The notes beneath the pieces were generated by a model. It did no database searches and had not been told where the DNA came from. It saw nothing but the letters and a program-made list of their open reading frames with translations. 64,000 nt of DNA, taken from contig NZ_RCUW01000009.1 of assembly GCF_003667525.1 (NCBI RefSeq), positions 42,871-106,870 of the forward strand, given 5' to 3'. The DNA comes from Mycetocola_B reblochoni. GTDB lineage: Bacteria; Actinomycetota; Actinomycetes; Actinomycetales; Microbacteriaceae. This document shows positions 1-9,745 of the stretch, piece after piece (within the stretch, counting starts at the first letter, position 1; each line of letters begins with the position of its first letter). Both the position numbers and the translations under genes were made by a program.

Positions 1-602
<602 letters not shown>

Positions 603-623
603 GTCTCCGCCCTCCGCACGACG

Positions 624-655
624 AACGCCCCCGTCCTTCTGGACGGGGGCGTTTT
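624..655 (+). terminator. Intrinsic terminator after groEL
   Basis: A perfect 13-bp stem (624-636 with 641-653) closes a 4-base TTCT loop and runs into a short T tract. It begins about 20 bases after the groEL stop codon. Confidence 0.9.
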
Positions 656-675
656 CGGTCGCCACAGGCAGGTGG

Positions 676-731
676 CCGGCCGGTTCGCCGGCGTACCGGC
701 GTACCGATACGCCGAGACACCGGCACGCCGA
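676..731. repeat. Short imperfect tandem repeats, intergenic
   Basis: Between groEL and the WXG100 gene the sequence is built of near-copies of a GGCGTACC / CCGGC unit that can also fold on itself. No coding frame here is convincing. Function is unknown. Confidence 0.5.
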
Positions 732-744
732 CGGATCCCGGCCG

Positions 745-1035
745 CTACACGCGGAACATCGCCGCGTTGGCCTGCTCGATGTCCGCGTAACGCTCGCCCG
801 CCCTGCCGAGGGCCATCGAGATCGACTCGAGGCTCTGCTCGACGGCCCCCTGCGTGGTGCGCCACTCCGCCAGCAACGCGTGGAACGCGGAGGAGGCCTG
901 GCCGGTCCACTGGCCTTCGAGCGCGGACAGCTGACCGCAGAGCCGGCTGACCTCCGAGCGGATCGTGGCGATCGTGCCGTTCATGGTCGCGGTGCTGCTC
1001 ATCACGGCATCGGCGTCGACCTGGAAGTGTGCCAT
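745..1035 (-). CDS. WXG100 / ESAT-6-like protein
   Basis: This 96-residue helical-hairpin protein belongs to the WXG100 family of type VII (ESX) secretion substrates. The turn motif WTG is at residues 43-45 in the middle of the chain. A C-terminal YxxxE signal (YADIE, residues 83-87), which such substrates use for export, is also visible. Length is typical of the family. No EccC ATPase, second WXG100 partner or other ESX component lies in this window, so it is an orphan copy here. It may form a homodimer; its role is unknown. Confidence 0.88.
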   Translation of the reverse strand: MAHFQVDADAVMSSTATMNGTIATIRSEVSRLCGQLSALEGQWTGQASSAFHALLAEWRTTQGAVEQSLESISMALGRAGERYADIEQANAAMFRV

Positions 1036-1242
1036 CTGTCATTCCCCTTTCCTCCCGGTGTCCCGGGATCCGCGACGCTAACGCCGGCGGGAGAAGACGG
1101 GGCCACCCCCGTGGCGGCAGGGGAGCGGCCCGCGCGGTGCCTGTGCTGTGCAGGGCGGCTCCGCCGGTTGTCCGCCCGGCCCGTCGGCCCGGGCCGGTCC
1201 GGCCGGTGACCCGTTCGTCGCGAAACTGTCGGTGAACGGACC

Positions 1243-1280
1243 GACGCCCCTGACCGTGCGGGTGCACGATCAGGGGCGTC
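1243..1280. terminator. Hairpin between BCCT and WXG100 genes
   Basis: An 11-bp perfect stem (1243-1253 with 1270-1280) has a nested second stem in its loop. There is no clear T tract. It sits just after the stop of the BCCT transporter, which is read on the minus strand, so it probably ends that transcript. Confidence 0.5.
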
Positions 1281-1312
1281 GATCTCGGGTGCGCGGTCCT
1301 CGCGGGCGACCG

Positions 1313-3187
1313 TCAGCGCCCGTCCGGCGCCGGTGACCCGTCGGTGCCGTGGTCGTCGGCGCCGCTGGACGACCCGGCGCCCTGAGCCTGCACAGCGGTG
1401 TCGATCTGCGGGATCTCGGTCGTCGCGGGATCGACATCGGTGCCGAGCAGAGCCGGATCGGAGTGGTTCAGCAGAACGTCGTCCGGGTGCTCCTGCGGTG
1501 CTCGACGCTGCGCGGGACGTTTACCGCCCCAGCGGAACACGCCCGCGAAGGACGCCAGGCCGGGCAGGGCGCCGTCCCGCTGCTCGACCTCGAGCCCGTA
1601 GTAGTCGCCGATGTGGTCGACGAACTGCGCCCGCCGAGCCCGCTCGTACGCCCGCTTCTCGCGTGAGAACGCCAGCACGGTCGACCAGCAGATCAGCAGC
1701 AGGACGATGCTGAACGGGAGCGCGATGATGATCGCCGCGGTCTGCAGGGCGTTGAGGCCGCCGGAGAGCAGCAGCGCGATCGCGAGGAGCGAGGTGATGG
1801 CCGTGAAGAACACCCGTACCCACGGCTTGGGCTCGGGATTGCCGCCCGTGGCGATCATCCCCATGACCAGCGACCCGGAGTCGGCGGAGGTGACGAAGAA
1901 GATCGCGATCAGGATGATCGCTCCGATCACCAGGACCGAGCCGCCCGGCAGCTTGTCCAGCATGGTGAACAGCGTCGTCTCGACGTTCACCGGCCCGTCG
2001 ACGGGGGCGAGCGAGCCCGGCGAGCTCAGCTGCATGAACAGGGCGGTCCCGCCGATCACCGAGAACCACAGGAAGGTGATCAGCGTCGGCACCAGGATCA
2101 CACCGCTGATGAACTGCCGCACGGTCCTGCCGCGCGAGATCCGGGCGATGAAGATGCCGACGAACGGCGCCCAGGAGATCCACCAGCCCCAGTAGAACGT
2201 CGTCCAGGCCGCCTGCCATTCCTCGCCGGCCGTTCCGGAGAACGCGCTGACGTTGAAGGACAGGGAAACGAAGTTCTGGATGTAGGTGCCGAGCGACTGA
2301 ACGAAGTCCCTCAGGAGGAACTGCGTCGGGCCCACGATGAGGACGAACACGAGCAGCAGCCCGGCGAGGATGAGGTTCGTGTTGGAGAGCCACTTCATCC
2401 CCTTCGCCACCCCGGAGAGCACCGAGAACAGCACCCCTCCGGTGATGACGATGATGATGATGACGTTGAGCGTGTCCGAGGACTCGACGATGCCGGCCGA
2501 CTCCAGTCCTGCGCTGATCTGCAGGACGCCGAGCCCGAGCGACGTCGCGACGCCGAAGAGGGTCCCCACCAGGGCGATGACGTCGATGAGGTTGCCCCAG
2601 CCGCCGCGGACCTTGGAGCCGAGGAGCGGTTCCAGTGTCCAGCGGATCGAGATGGGGCGCTGCCGTCGGTGGATCGCGTAGGCCAGGGCGAGGCCGACGA
2701 CGACGTAGATCGACCAGGCGTGCACGCCCCAGTGCAGGTAGGTCTGCGACAGCGCCTGCTGAGCGAGCTCCGTCTCCGTCCCTGTCACCCCTGGCCGCGG
2801 CGAGATGAAGTGGCTGAGCGGCTCGCTCGCACCGTAGAACACGAGGCCGATGCCCATGCCGGCCGCGAAGAGCAGCGCGTACCAGGACATCAACGAGAAC
2901 TCCGGCTCGTCGTCGTCCTTGCCGAGCTTGATGTCGCCGTAGCGGCTGAAGCCGATCCAGAGGCAGAAGATCACGAAGAACGCGGCGATCAGCACGTAGT
3001 ACCAGTTGAAGTTCGCCACGATGGTGGACTGCACCGAGCCGAAGACGACCTCGGCCGTTCCGGGGGCGAACATCGCGAACGCGACGAAGGCGATGGTGAT
3101 TGCTGCTGCGGGCCAGAAGACCCAGCGTGCGACGGGCGGTGTGCGGGTGGGCGTTTCGTCCACCCCTCCAGCATAGGGGCGGCTCAC
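1313..3187 (-). CDS. BCCT-family osmolyte (betaine/choline/carnitine) transporter
   Basis: This 624-residue polytopic membrane protein belongs to the betaine-choline-carnitine transporter family and imports trimethylammonium osmolytes with Na+ or H+. It shows about 12 hydrophobic segments, a glycine-rich first part of the transport core (MGIGLVFYGASEP), and the family signature WISWAPFVGIFIARISRGR with the Trp and Gly residues that line the substrate site. The C-terminal ~80 residues are hydrophilic and mixed-charge, as in BetP, where the tail senses osmotic stress. The exact substrate cannot be read from sequence. The gene stands alone, upstream of the two-component system but with its own unit. 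Confidence 0.93.
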   Translation of the reverse strand: MSRPYAGGVDETPTRTPPVARWVFWPAAAITIAFVAFAMFAPGTAEVVFGSVQSTIVANFNWYYVLIAAFFVIFCLWIGFSRYGDIKLGKDDDEPEFSLMSWYALLFAAGMGIGLVFYGASEPLSHFISPRPGVTGTETELAQQALSQTYLHWGVHAWSIYVVVGLALAYAIHRRQRPISIRWTLEPLLGSKVRGGWGNLIDVIALVGTLFGVATSLGLGVLQISAGLESAGIVESSDTLNVIIIIVITGGVLFSVLSGVAKGMKWLSNTNLILAGLLLVFVLIVGPTQFLLRDFVQSLGTYIQNFVSLSFNVSAFSGTAGEEWQAAWTTFYWGWWISWAPFVGIFIARISRGRTVRQFISGVILVPTLITFLWFSVIGGTALFMQLSSPGSLAPVDGPVNVETTLFTMLDKLPGGSVLVIGAIILIAIFFVTSADSGSLVMGMIATGGNPEPKPWVRVFFTAITSLLAIALLLSGGLNALQTAAIIIALPFSIVLLLICWSTVLAFSREKRAYERARRAQFVDHIGDYYGLEVEQRDGALPGLASFAGVFRWGGKRPAQRRAPQEHPDDVLLNHSDPALLGTDVDPATTEIPQIDTAVQAQGAGSSSGADDHGTDGSPAPDGR

Positions 3188-3251
3188 GGCGCCCCGAATT
3201 CCTGTCAGGGGTGGGCCGGTCGCCGGGGCGGGGGATGCCCGTCCGTCCGTT

Positions 3252-5069
3252 TCAGCGGTCGGTCGGCTCCCGTTCCGCCGAGTCGTCTCGGACGTCGCCC
3301 ATTGCGCCCATTGCGCCGGGTGCGCCGGGTGCGCCGGGTGCGCCGGGTGCGGCGGCCGTGCCGGGTGTGGCGGCCGTGTCGCCTGCGGGCGCGTTGGCCG
3401 TCAGCGCGGCGCGGGCGGCCGTCCGAAGGGGAAGATCGACGCGGAAGGTCGCCCCGCCCCCGGGCGTCTCGACGGCTGCCACCGTGCCGCCGTGCGCCGC
3501 CACGATCGATGCGACGATCGCGAGGCCGAGGCCTGATCCGCCCGTGTCGCGCGCGCGGGAGGTGTCGGCGCGCCAGAACCGCTGGAACACCTTCTCGCGG
3601 ATCTGGGGAGGGATGCCGTCGCCGTGGTCGATCACGGCGATGGTTGCGCGTCCGGTGCCCTGGTCGGCGGACACCCCGATCTCGATCGGGCTGTCGGCCG
3701 GGCTGAACCGGAGTGCGTTGCCCATCAGGTTGGTGACGACCTGACGGAGCTTGTTCTCCTCGCCGAGCACGATCGCCGGCGTCGCGGGACGGACGTCGGG
3801 CTCAGGTCTGATCGGTGACACCGCCTCGCTCTGGCCGGCGCCGCCCCTGCGCGGGCGGAGGTTGCGAAGCCGCGCCAGGGTCGCCCCGGCGAAGGCGATC
3901 GCGCCGGTCGTCTGAGTGGGGGTCTCGTTGGTGGCGGGGGTGGCGACGGGAGGCGCGGGGGGCTCGGGGTGATCCCCGTCGTCGTCGACGACGACGGTGA
4001 CGCTTCGGCCGGGGGACGCAGCCCTGGCATCCATCGCGGCATCCCCGGCGATGTCGCTGAGGTTGACCGGCGCGAGTGTGAGCGGCTTCGTCTCGTCGAG
4101 ACGGGCGAGCTCCAGGAGGTCCTCGACGAGCAGACCCATTCGGATCGCCTCCTTCTCGATGCGCTCCATTGCCTGGGCGATGTCGTCATCGGTGGCCAGC
4201 GCCCCCATGCGGTACAGCTCGGCGTACCCGCGCACCGTCACCAGCGGCGTCCTCAGCTCGTGACTGGCGTCGCCGACGAAGCGGCGCATCTGCTCGATCG
4301 TCCTGGCCCTGTCGGCGAAGGCGCTGTCGATGCGCGACAGCATCATGTTGAGCGAGCGGTTCAGCCGCCCGACCTCGGTGTTCGGCGTCGAGACCGGGGG
4401 GAGCCGCTGGTTGAAGTCGCCCTCGGCGAAGGCGGCGGCAGTGTCCTCGACGTCGCGCAGCGGGCGGAACGTCGAAGTGACGAGCAGCCGGGTGATCAGT
4501 GCACCGACGACGATGACGCCCGTGCCCAGGCCGAAGAAGATGGTGAGATACATCGCGATGATGGTCTCCGTCGACCGCATGCTCGTCGCGAAGAGCGCGT
4601 AGCCGAAGGCCTCGCCGCCCGGTTCGATGGTCACGGGGACGATGTAGGCACGGTAGTCGAGTGTTCCCGACACGCTCGCCATCTCGTGCGGGTAGCCGCT
4701 GTAGTCGCCGAGCTCGCTCTCGCTCAGCGTCTCGGGGATCGCCGGCTTGAACTCCGAGGGGGTGTCGGACCAGTTCGTCCCGAGCAACCCGCCCGTACGG
4801 TCGTAGAGGGCGACGAACTCCTCTTGCTCCTGGACGTTGTAGCTGAGCTCGCCGTCGTCGTCGCGCGTGACCTGCATGAGCTGGGAGTTGTCGCCCTGCG
4901 CCGTGTTGATGAGGGCGTCCTCGACCTGGTTCTCGAGGATGGGCTTGAGCATCGTGACCGTTCCCACGCCGGCCAGGAGCAGTCCGAAGGTGAGAACGAG
5001 AACGGTCACGCCGGTGATCTTCGAGCGGAGGGAGACCGAGGCCCACCACCGGCTGACCGTGTCGTTCAT
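3252..5069 (-). CDS. HAMP-domain sensor histidine kinase
   Basis: This membrane sensor kinase (605 aa from the ATG at 5069, 7 bases after the regulator stop) phosphorylates the response regulator encoded just upstream. Order: TM1 at about residues 18-42, an extracytoplasmic sensor of ~125 residues, TM2, HAMP, then HisKA with the phospho-acceptor His270 in DASHELRTPL, then HATPase (N-box NLMGNALRF, G-boxes DHGDGIPP and GGSGLGLAIV). Two oddities stand out. About 70 Pro/Thr/Arg-rich residues are inserted between the HisKA end and the N-box. The C-terminus is a Gly-Ala-Pro tandem repeat. The signal is unknown. An upstream in-frame start at 5204 would overlap the regulator gene and is unlikely. 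Confidence 0.93.
   Translation of the reverse strand: MNDTVSRWWASVSLRSKITGVTVLVLTFGLLLAGVGTVTMLKPILENQVEDALINTAQGDNSQLMQVTRDDDGELSYNVQEQEEFVALYDRTGGLLGTNWSDTPSEFKPAIPETLSESELGDYSGYPHEMASVSGTLDYRAYIVPVTIEPGGEAFGYALFATSMRSTETIIAMYLTIFFGLGTGVIVVGALITRLLVTSTFRPLRDVEDTAAAFAEGDFNQRLPPVSTPNTEVGRLNRSLNMMLSRIDSAFADRARTIEQMRRFVGDASHELRTPLVTVRGYAELYRMGALATDDDIAQAMERIEKEAIRMGLLVEDLLELARLDETKPLTLAPVNLSDIAGDAAMDARAASPGRSVTVVVDDDGDHPEPPAPPVATPATNETPTQTTGAIAFAGATLARLRNLRPRRGGAGQSEAVSPIRPEPDVRPATPAIVLGEENKLRQVVTNLMGNALRFSPADSPIEIGVSADQGTGRATIAVIDHGDGIPPQIREKVFQRFWRADTSRARDTGGSGLGLAIVASIVAAHGGTVAAVETPGGGATFRVDLPLRTAARAALTANAPAGDTAATPGTAAAPGAPGAPGAPGAMGAMGDVRDDSAEREPTDR
3295..3348. repeat. 9-bp tandem repeat in the kinase C-terminus
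   Basis: Four perfect copies of GCGCCGGGT fill 3313-3348, preceded by two copies of a related unit. Read on the minus strand they encode Gly-Ala-Pro and Gly-Ala-Met triplets at the kinase tail. Such an array can gain or lose units by slippage without breaking the frame. Confidence 0.85.
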
Positions 5070-5076
5070 CGTGCGC

Positions 5077-5769
5077 TTAGGCGGCCTTCCCTGTCTTGAG
5101 CATGTAGCCGAACCCGCGCTTGGTCTGGATGAGCGGCTCGCTCGAGTGCTGATCGAGCTTGCGTCGCAGGTAGGAGATGTAGCTCTCAACGATACCGGCG
5201 TCACCGTTGAAGTCGTACTCCCAGACGTGGTCGAGGATCTGTGCCTTCGACAGCACCCTGTTCGGGTTGAGCATGAGGTAGCGCAGCAGTTTGAACTCGG
5301 TCGGGCTGAGCTCGACGGGGGTCTCGCCGACGAACACCTCGTGGGTGTCCTGGTCCATGGTGAGCTCGCCGGCCTTGATGACCGCCTCCTCGTCGTCCTG
5401 CATCGTTCGGCGGAGGATCGCCTTGATCCTGGCGACGATCTCGTCGAGGCTGAACGGCTTGGTCACGTAGTCGTCGCCGCCGACCGTCAGGCCGGTGATC
5501 TTGTCCTCGGTGTCGTCCTTGGCGGTGAGGAAAAGGATCGGAGCCGTGTACCCGGCGGAGCGGAGGCGCTTGGTGACGCCGAATCCGTTCATGTCCGGGA
5601 GCATCACGTCGAGGATGATCAGGTCGGGCTCCTCCTCGAGCACGGCGGAGATCGCCTGTGCGCCGTTGCTGACGGCGCGCACCGCGAAGCCGGCGAAGCG
5701 GAGGCTGGTGGTGAGCAGGTCGCGGATATTGGGCTCGTCGTCGACGATGAGAATGCGTGGTCCGGTCAT
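5077..5769 (-). CDS. OmpR/PhoB-family response regulator
   Basis: This 230-residue regulator has a receiver domain (acidic pair D10-D11, phospho-acceptor D54 in LIILDVMLPDM, conserved Lys in FLTAKDD) and a C-terminal winged helix (SPTEFKLLRYLMLNPNRVLS). It is the partner of the kinase that starts 7 bases after its stop. The pair is co-transcribed, with the regulator first. A GATACT -10-like box lies a few bases before the ATG, so the mRNA may be leaderless. Similarity is to the TcrX/PrrA/MtrA-type regulators of actinobacteria, but target genes cannot be inferred. Confidence 0.95.
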   Translation of the reverse strand: MTGPRILIVDDEPNIRDLLTTSLRFAGFAVRAVSNGAQAISAVLEEEPDLIILDVMLPDMNGFGVTKRLRSAGYTAPILFLTAKDDTEDKITGLTVGGDDYVTKPFSLDEIVARIKAILRRTMQDDEEAVIKAGELTMDQDTHEVFVGETPVELSPTEFKLLRYLMLNPNRVLSKAQILDHVWEYDFNGDAGIVESYISYLRRKLDQHSSEPLIQTKRGFGYMLKTGKAA

Positions 5770-5824
5770 GCGTTCAGTATCTGCATGCTTCCTGGGTGGA
5801 GTCTGGACGCGAGTTGGATGTCAG

Positions 5825-7465
5825 CTATGCGGTCAGGGGCGCGGCGTCGAGGATCGTGTAGGCGTAGCCCTGCTCCGCGAGGAAACGTTGACGGTTCTGG
5901 GCAAAGTCCTGGTCGACGGTGTCGCGGGCCACCAGGGAGTAAAAGCTCGCCGTGTGCCCCGAGTTCTTCGGACGGAGAAGCCGCCCCAGCCGCTGAGCCT
6001 CCTCCTGGCGGGAGCCGAACGACCCGGACACCTGGATCGCCACCGACGCCTCGGGAAGATCGACGGAGAAGTTGGCGACCTTCGACACCACCAGGATGCG
6101 CTCCTCGCCGTCCCTGAACGCCTGGAACAGCCGCTCCCTCTCGGCGTTCGGCGTCGCCCCGGTGAGCTGTGGTGCGCCGAGACCGGTCGACAACTTCTCG
6201 ATCTGGTCGAGGTACTGCGCGATCACCAGGATCTGCTCGCCCGGGTGCCGGGAGATGATGTCACGGACCGCGTCGAGCTTCGCCGGTGCCGTCGCCGCGA
6301 GGCGATAGCGCTCGTCGTCGCCGGCCGCGGCGTATGCGAGACGGTCGTCATAGGGCAGGTCGACCCTGACCTCGAAACACTCGGCGGGGGAGATGAACCC
6401 CTGCGCCTCGATCTCACGCCACGGAGCGTCGAACCGCTTCGGACCGATCAAGCTGAAGACGTCGCCCTCCCTGCCGTCCTCGCGCACGAGCGTGGCTGTC
6501 AGCCCCAGGCGTCGGCGCGCCTGCAGTTCCGCGGTCAGCTTGAAGACCGGCGCCGGCAGCAGGTGGACCTCGTCGTAGACGACCAGGCCCCAGTCGAGTG
6601 CGTCGAGCAGCGCCAGGTGGGCGTACTCGCCCCGTCGCTTGGCGGTCAGGATCTGATAGGTCGCGATGGTGACCGGCTTGATCTCCTTCGTCTCGCCGGA
6701 GTACTCGCCGATCTCCTCCTCGGTGAGGCTGGTCCGCCGCAGCAGCTCGGAGCGCCACTGTCGCGCGGACACCGTGTTCGTGACGAGGATGAGTGTGTTC
6801 GTCGACGCCTCGGCCATCGCGCCGGCGCCGACGAGGGTCTTTCCCGCGCCGCAGGGCAGGACGACGACGCCGGAGCCGCCGGTGAAGAAGCCGTCGATCG
6901 CCTTCTGCTGGTAGGGGCGGAGGGACCAGTCGTCGGTCTCGAGCCGGATCTCGTGCGGCGTGCCGGGCGTATAGCCGGCAAGGTCCTCCGCGGGCCATCC
7001 CAGCTTCACCAGCTGCTGCTTCAGCTCGCCCCTGGCCCAGGGGGCGATCAGGTAGCGGTCGTCGGCGATGCGCTCGACGAGCAGAGGGGCGATCTTCTTG
7101 GCGCTGGCCACCTCGGTGAGGACGGCGCGATCGGTGCAGCCGAGGACGAGCTGGCCCTCGTCGTCGCGACTGATGACCAGGCGCCCGTACCGTTCGACCG
7201 TCTCACGGATGCCGAGTGCCACCGCCTGCGGGACCGGGAACTTGGAGTACCTGTCAAGGGTGGCAAGCATCTCGGCCGCGGTATGGCCGGCCGCGCGGGC
7301 GTTCCACAGTCCCAGGCGGGTGATGCGGTAGCTGTGGATGTGCTCGGGCGCACGCTCCAGCTCCGCGAAGGTCGCCAGCTCGTGGCGCGCGTCGGAGGCG
7401 TCGGGGTGCGCGACCTCGAGCAGCACGGTGCGGTCGCTTTGAACGATGAGGGGGCCGTCGGACAT
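5825..7465 (-). CDS. DNA repair helicase XPB (ERCC3-like, SF2)
   Basis: This 546-residue superfamily 2 helicase is the bacterial counterpart of XPB/ERCC3, which unwinds DNA 3' to 5'; in mycobacteria it is a repair-linked, ATP-dependent enzyme. An N-terminal damage-recognition-like part covers residues 1-~180. The motor follows, with Walker A PCGAGKT near residue 205, DEVH box near 297, the SAT-like motif GLTATLVRED, and motif VI (QRLGRLLRPK). A TAGAAT -10-like box sits shortly before the ATG. It follows the Helicase_C_3 gene by 33 bases in the same direction, an arrangement also found in other actinobacteria (Rv0861c/Rv0862c in M. tuberculosis). Confidence 0.95.
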   Translation of the reverse strand: MSDGPLIVQSDRTVLLEVAHPDASDARHELATFAELERAPEHIHSYRITRLGLWNARAAGHTAAEMLATLDRYSKFPVPQAVALGIRETVERYGRLVISRDDEGQLVLGCTDRAVLTEVASAKKIAPLLVERIADDRYLIAPWARGELKQQLVKLGWPAEDLAGYTPGTPHEIRLETDDWSLRPYQQKAIDGFFTGGSGVVVLPCGAGKTLVGAGAMAEASTNTLILVTNTVSARQWRSELLRRTSLTEEEIGEYSGETKEIKPVTIATYQILTAKRRGEYAHLALLDALDWGLVVYDEVHLLPAPVFKLTAELQARRRLGLTATLVREDGREGDVFSLIGPKRFDAPWREIEAQGFISPAECFEVRVDLPYDDRLAYAAAGDDERYRLAATAPAKLDAVRDIISRHPGEQILVIAQYLDQIEKLSTGLGAPQLTGATPNAERERLFQAFRDGEERILVVSKVANFSVDLPEASVAIQVSGSFGSRQEEAQRLGRLLRPKNSGHTASFYSLVARDTVDQDFAQNRQRFLAEQGYAYTILDAAPLTA

Positions 7466-7498
7466 AGCTGACGATTCTACCCCGTTGCGTCGGACGCG

Positions 7499-9313
7499 TC
7501 ACACGTCAGCGGTGACCTCGACGATGGCGCTCAGCGGGAGCGTGCGCTCGGTGTCGTTCTCCCTGTCCCGCGCGCGAAGCCGCTCCTGGCTCACGCCCGT
7601 CGGCTCCAGCTGTGCTTCGCGCTCGGTGCCGTCGCTGCGGCGGATCCTCACGCGGACGGTGCCCCGCTCCCTGACCGCCGTCGTCAGGAGCCGCCGTGCC
7701 CAGAGCTGCTCGAAATCCCCCGGAGTGTCTGGCCGGGCGGCGAGAAGCCGCGACAGCAGAAGAGCGAACGGCTGCGACGCGACGGTGGCACGGTCGGGTG
7801 CGGGAGCCGCCGTCGGGGACGGACCGTCGCCGCGACCCGTGCCCGAGGCGTCAGCGGGGGGCTCGGGGGAGCCCGCCGCCGCCAGACGGGCCGGATGGCG
7901 AGCGTCGCGCAGGGAGGCGTGGACGAACTCCGCCGGGTACGGGCTGTGCACGGTGCGGGAGCCATCGTGGGCGAGTTCGAGAAGCCGGAGCTCCGTGTCG
8001 ACGGCGAGCTGTGCGGCCAACCGCTCGTCGTCGGTCGTGACCACGCTGCCCGCCCCCGCCGGGGCGGGGGTGACCACGATGCGGTCGAGGCGGGACGCCT
8101 GGTCCTCGACGAGGTAGCGCAGCGACTGCGGGATGCCCGTCAGTGAGATCCGCTCCAGGAACTCGAGGACGTCCGAGGCGCGGTCCCCCGCGAGCAGCGC
8201 GCGCTCGATGCTCTCCGGGGTGAAGCGGTAGCTGTTCGCCTCGGCACGGGACTCGACGTCGCTGAGCTGTCGGAGCCGGGCATCGAGGTCGGCTCGAAGG
8301 GTGCCGGGGGCGATGACGCTGAGGTCCTGCTGGAGGTACACGGCTTCGACGGTCGGGGGCGCGGCAGCGAGGACCGCGCCGACGGCGACCGCAGGGTCCG
8401 TGCCGAGCGCGACGCCGAGCGCGGTCAGTCGTCCGTCCTCGGCGAGTCCGAGGGCCTCGGCGGCGGCGAGGTCGTCCGGCGGAATCGGGTCGTTACCGCC
8501 GTTCAGCGGGGTGAGCCAGCGCCCGTACTCCCGCACCGGTGTCCCGGCGCCGGCGGAGACGAGCTCCGTGAACATGCCGCCGCCGCGACGCGCGAGCGCG
8601 TCGGCGAGGACCGACCAACGCGTTCCGAGGCTCGAGTCGAGCCATGCGGCACCCGCGGGGGCGACGGAACGGGTGGTGCTTTGCCTCGTCAGCCCCGCGA
8701 TTGCCGCGAGGTGCAGGAGCGATTCGACGGTGTCGTGCTCCTCTGCCGCGGCGGCGGCCACCCGTTTGACCTCGCTCGCGGCGACGCGCCCGGAGGCGGT
8801 GAGCCGGAGTGGCGACGCGCCGACGGCCCGGAGGACCTCGTGCATCGCGCCGACGGTCGTGACTGCTCGCTGGACCGCGACGGACTCCTCCTCGTCCGTC
8901 AGGGGACACCGGTCGGGGGCAGCGGCCGCGATGCTTGACGCGGCATCGAGGGAGTTCAGCTCCGGCTCGAGCGCAGCGGACAGCCGGAGCCCGTCGCGAC
9001 CCGTGACGATGAGGCCGATGAGTGAGGGGTCGTCCTCGACAGGGAGGGAATCGGCTGCCCCCGTTCCTGAGCTGTCGCGTTCGGCGTTCGTTCCGGAGGA
9101 GAGCCTGAGCACCGCCGCGAGCTGCGGTCGTCCGAGACGGCGGAGGCGGGAGCTCACCTCGGCCGGGTCGAGCAGCCACTCGGCGAGATCGAACAGGTCC
9201 TCAATCCTGGATTTGTCGGTGAGCCCGCGTGACGCCAGCAGTGCGGAGAACGCCTCGGTGCCCAGGGCGCCCAGCTGTGCGGCGAGGTCACGGATGTCCT
9301 GCTGCCTGTCCAT
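7499..9313 (-). CDS. Helicase-associated domain protein (XPB partner, Helicase_C_3)
   Basis: This 604-residue protein of the XPB/Ssl2-like 'helicase-associated' family (Helicase_C_3) is found beside bacterial XPB genes. The N-terminal region is leucine-rich and helical (LFDLAEWLLDP). The middle carries the conserved YLQQDLSVIAPG block that recurs in these proteins, followed by the ISLTGIPQSLRYLVED segment. It has no Walker motifs, so it is not itself a helicase. A direct role with XPB is inferred from gene pairing only. A Pro/Ala/Thr-rich stretch near residues 480-520 looks like a flexible linker. Confidence 0.85.
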   Translation of the reverse strand: MDRQQDIRDLAAQLGALGTEAFSALLASRGLTDKSRIEDLFDLAEWLLDPAEVSSRLRRLGRPQLAAVLRLSSGTNAERDSSGTGAADSLPVEDDPSLIGLIVTGRDGLRLSAALEPELNSLDAASSIAAAAPDRCPLTDEEESVAVQRAVTTVGAMHEVLRAVGASPLRLTASGRVAASEVKRVAAAAAEEHDTVESLLHLAAIAGLTRQSTTRSVAPAGAAWLDSSLGTRWSVLADALARRGGGMFTELVSAGAGTPVREYGRWLTPLNGGNDPIPPDDLAAAEALGLAEDGRLTALGVALGTDPAVAVGAVLAAAPPTVEAVYLQQDLSVIAPGTLRADLDARLRQLSDVESRAEANSYRFTPESIERALLAGDRASDVLEFLERISLTGIPQSLRYLVEDQASRLDRIVVTPAPAGAGSVVTTDDERLAAQLAVDTELRLLELAHDGSRTVHSPYPAEFVHASLRDARHPARLAAAGSPEPPADASGTGRGDGPSPTAAPAPDRATVASQPFALLLSRLLAARPDTPGDFEQLWARRLLTTAVRERGTVRVRIRRSDGTEREAQLEPTGVSQERLRARDRENDTERTLPLSAIVEVTADV

Positions 9314-9324
9314 GCGTGGAATCG

Positions 9325-9606
9325 TCAGTCGCCCCCTCTGGCGGTGTCACGATTCTGGGCGGCACGCCTGACCAGGCCGACAACCGTCAGAACGATGAGC
9401 GCGATGATCGCCAGGGGCAACCCGACGTAGGGGAGGAACGCGATGACCGGCCAGATTCCCGTGCCGAACGCGGCACTGCTGACGCCGGAGGCCTGCGCGA
9501 TGAGGACGGCAAGGATCGCCGCGACGGAGGCGAACATCAGGCCGGCGAGCATGAAGGCGAGGATTCGCTCGAACCTGCTGGGCTGGGAGTCGGTGGTCGA
9601 GGGCAC
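9325..9606 (-). CDS. Small membrane protein of unknown function
   Basis: This 93-residue protein has two hydrophobic helices (about residues 14-38 and 50-78) and a basic, Arg-rich C-terminal end, so it should sit in the cytoplasmic membrane. The start is a GTG at 9606. A TACGCT -10-like box lies about 6 bases before it, which points to a leaderless transcript. Its stop is 11 bases before the start of the helicase-associated gene, so the two are likely co-transcribed. No function is recognised. Confidence 0.7.
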   Translation of the reverse strand: MPSTTDSQPSRFERILAFMLAGLMFASVAAILAVLIAQASGVSSAAFGTGIWPVIAFLPYVGLPLAIIALIVLTVVGLVRRAAQNRDTARGGD

Positions 9607-9745
9607 CCGTCCAGCGTACCGCGCGCTCCCGCTGCCGACTCCGCTGGCCGTAGACTGGTGGAACGGGGGAGTCCCCCCGCTGCCCCCTGACGGGGCTGAG
9701 CGTTACGCGCCGATCCATCGGCGCACAGAGCAGATGAGGGTCACA

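Noticed and set aside
1205..1336. Short plus-strand frames between the WXG100 and BCCT genes
   Set aside because: They overlap hairpins, lack ribosome sites and have Arg/Pro/Gly composition typical of random GC-rich sequence.
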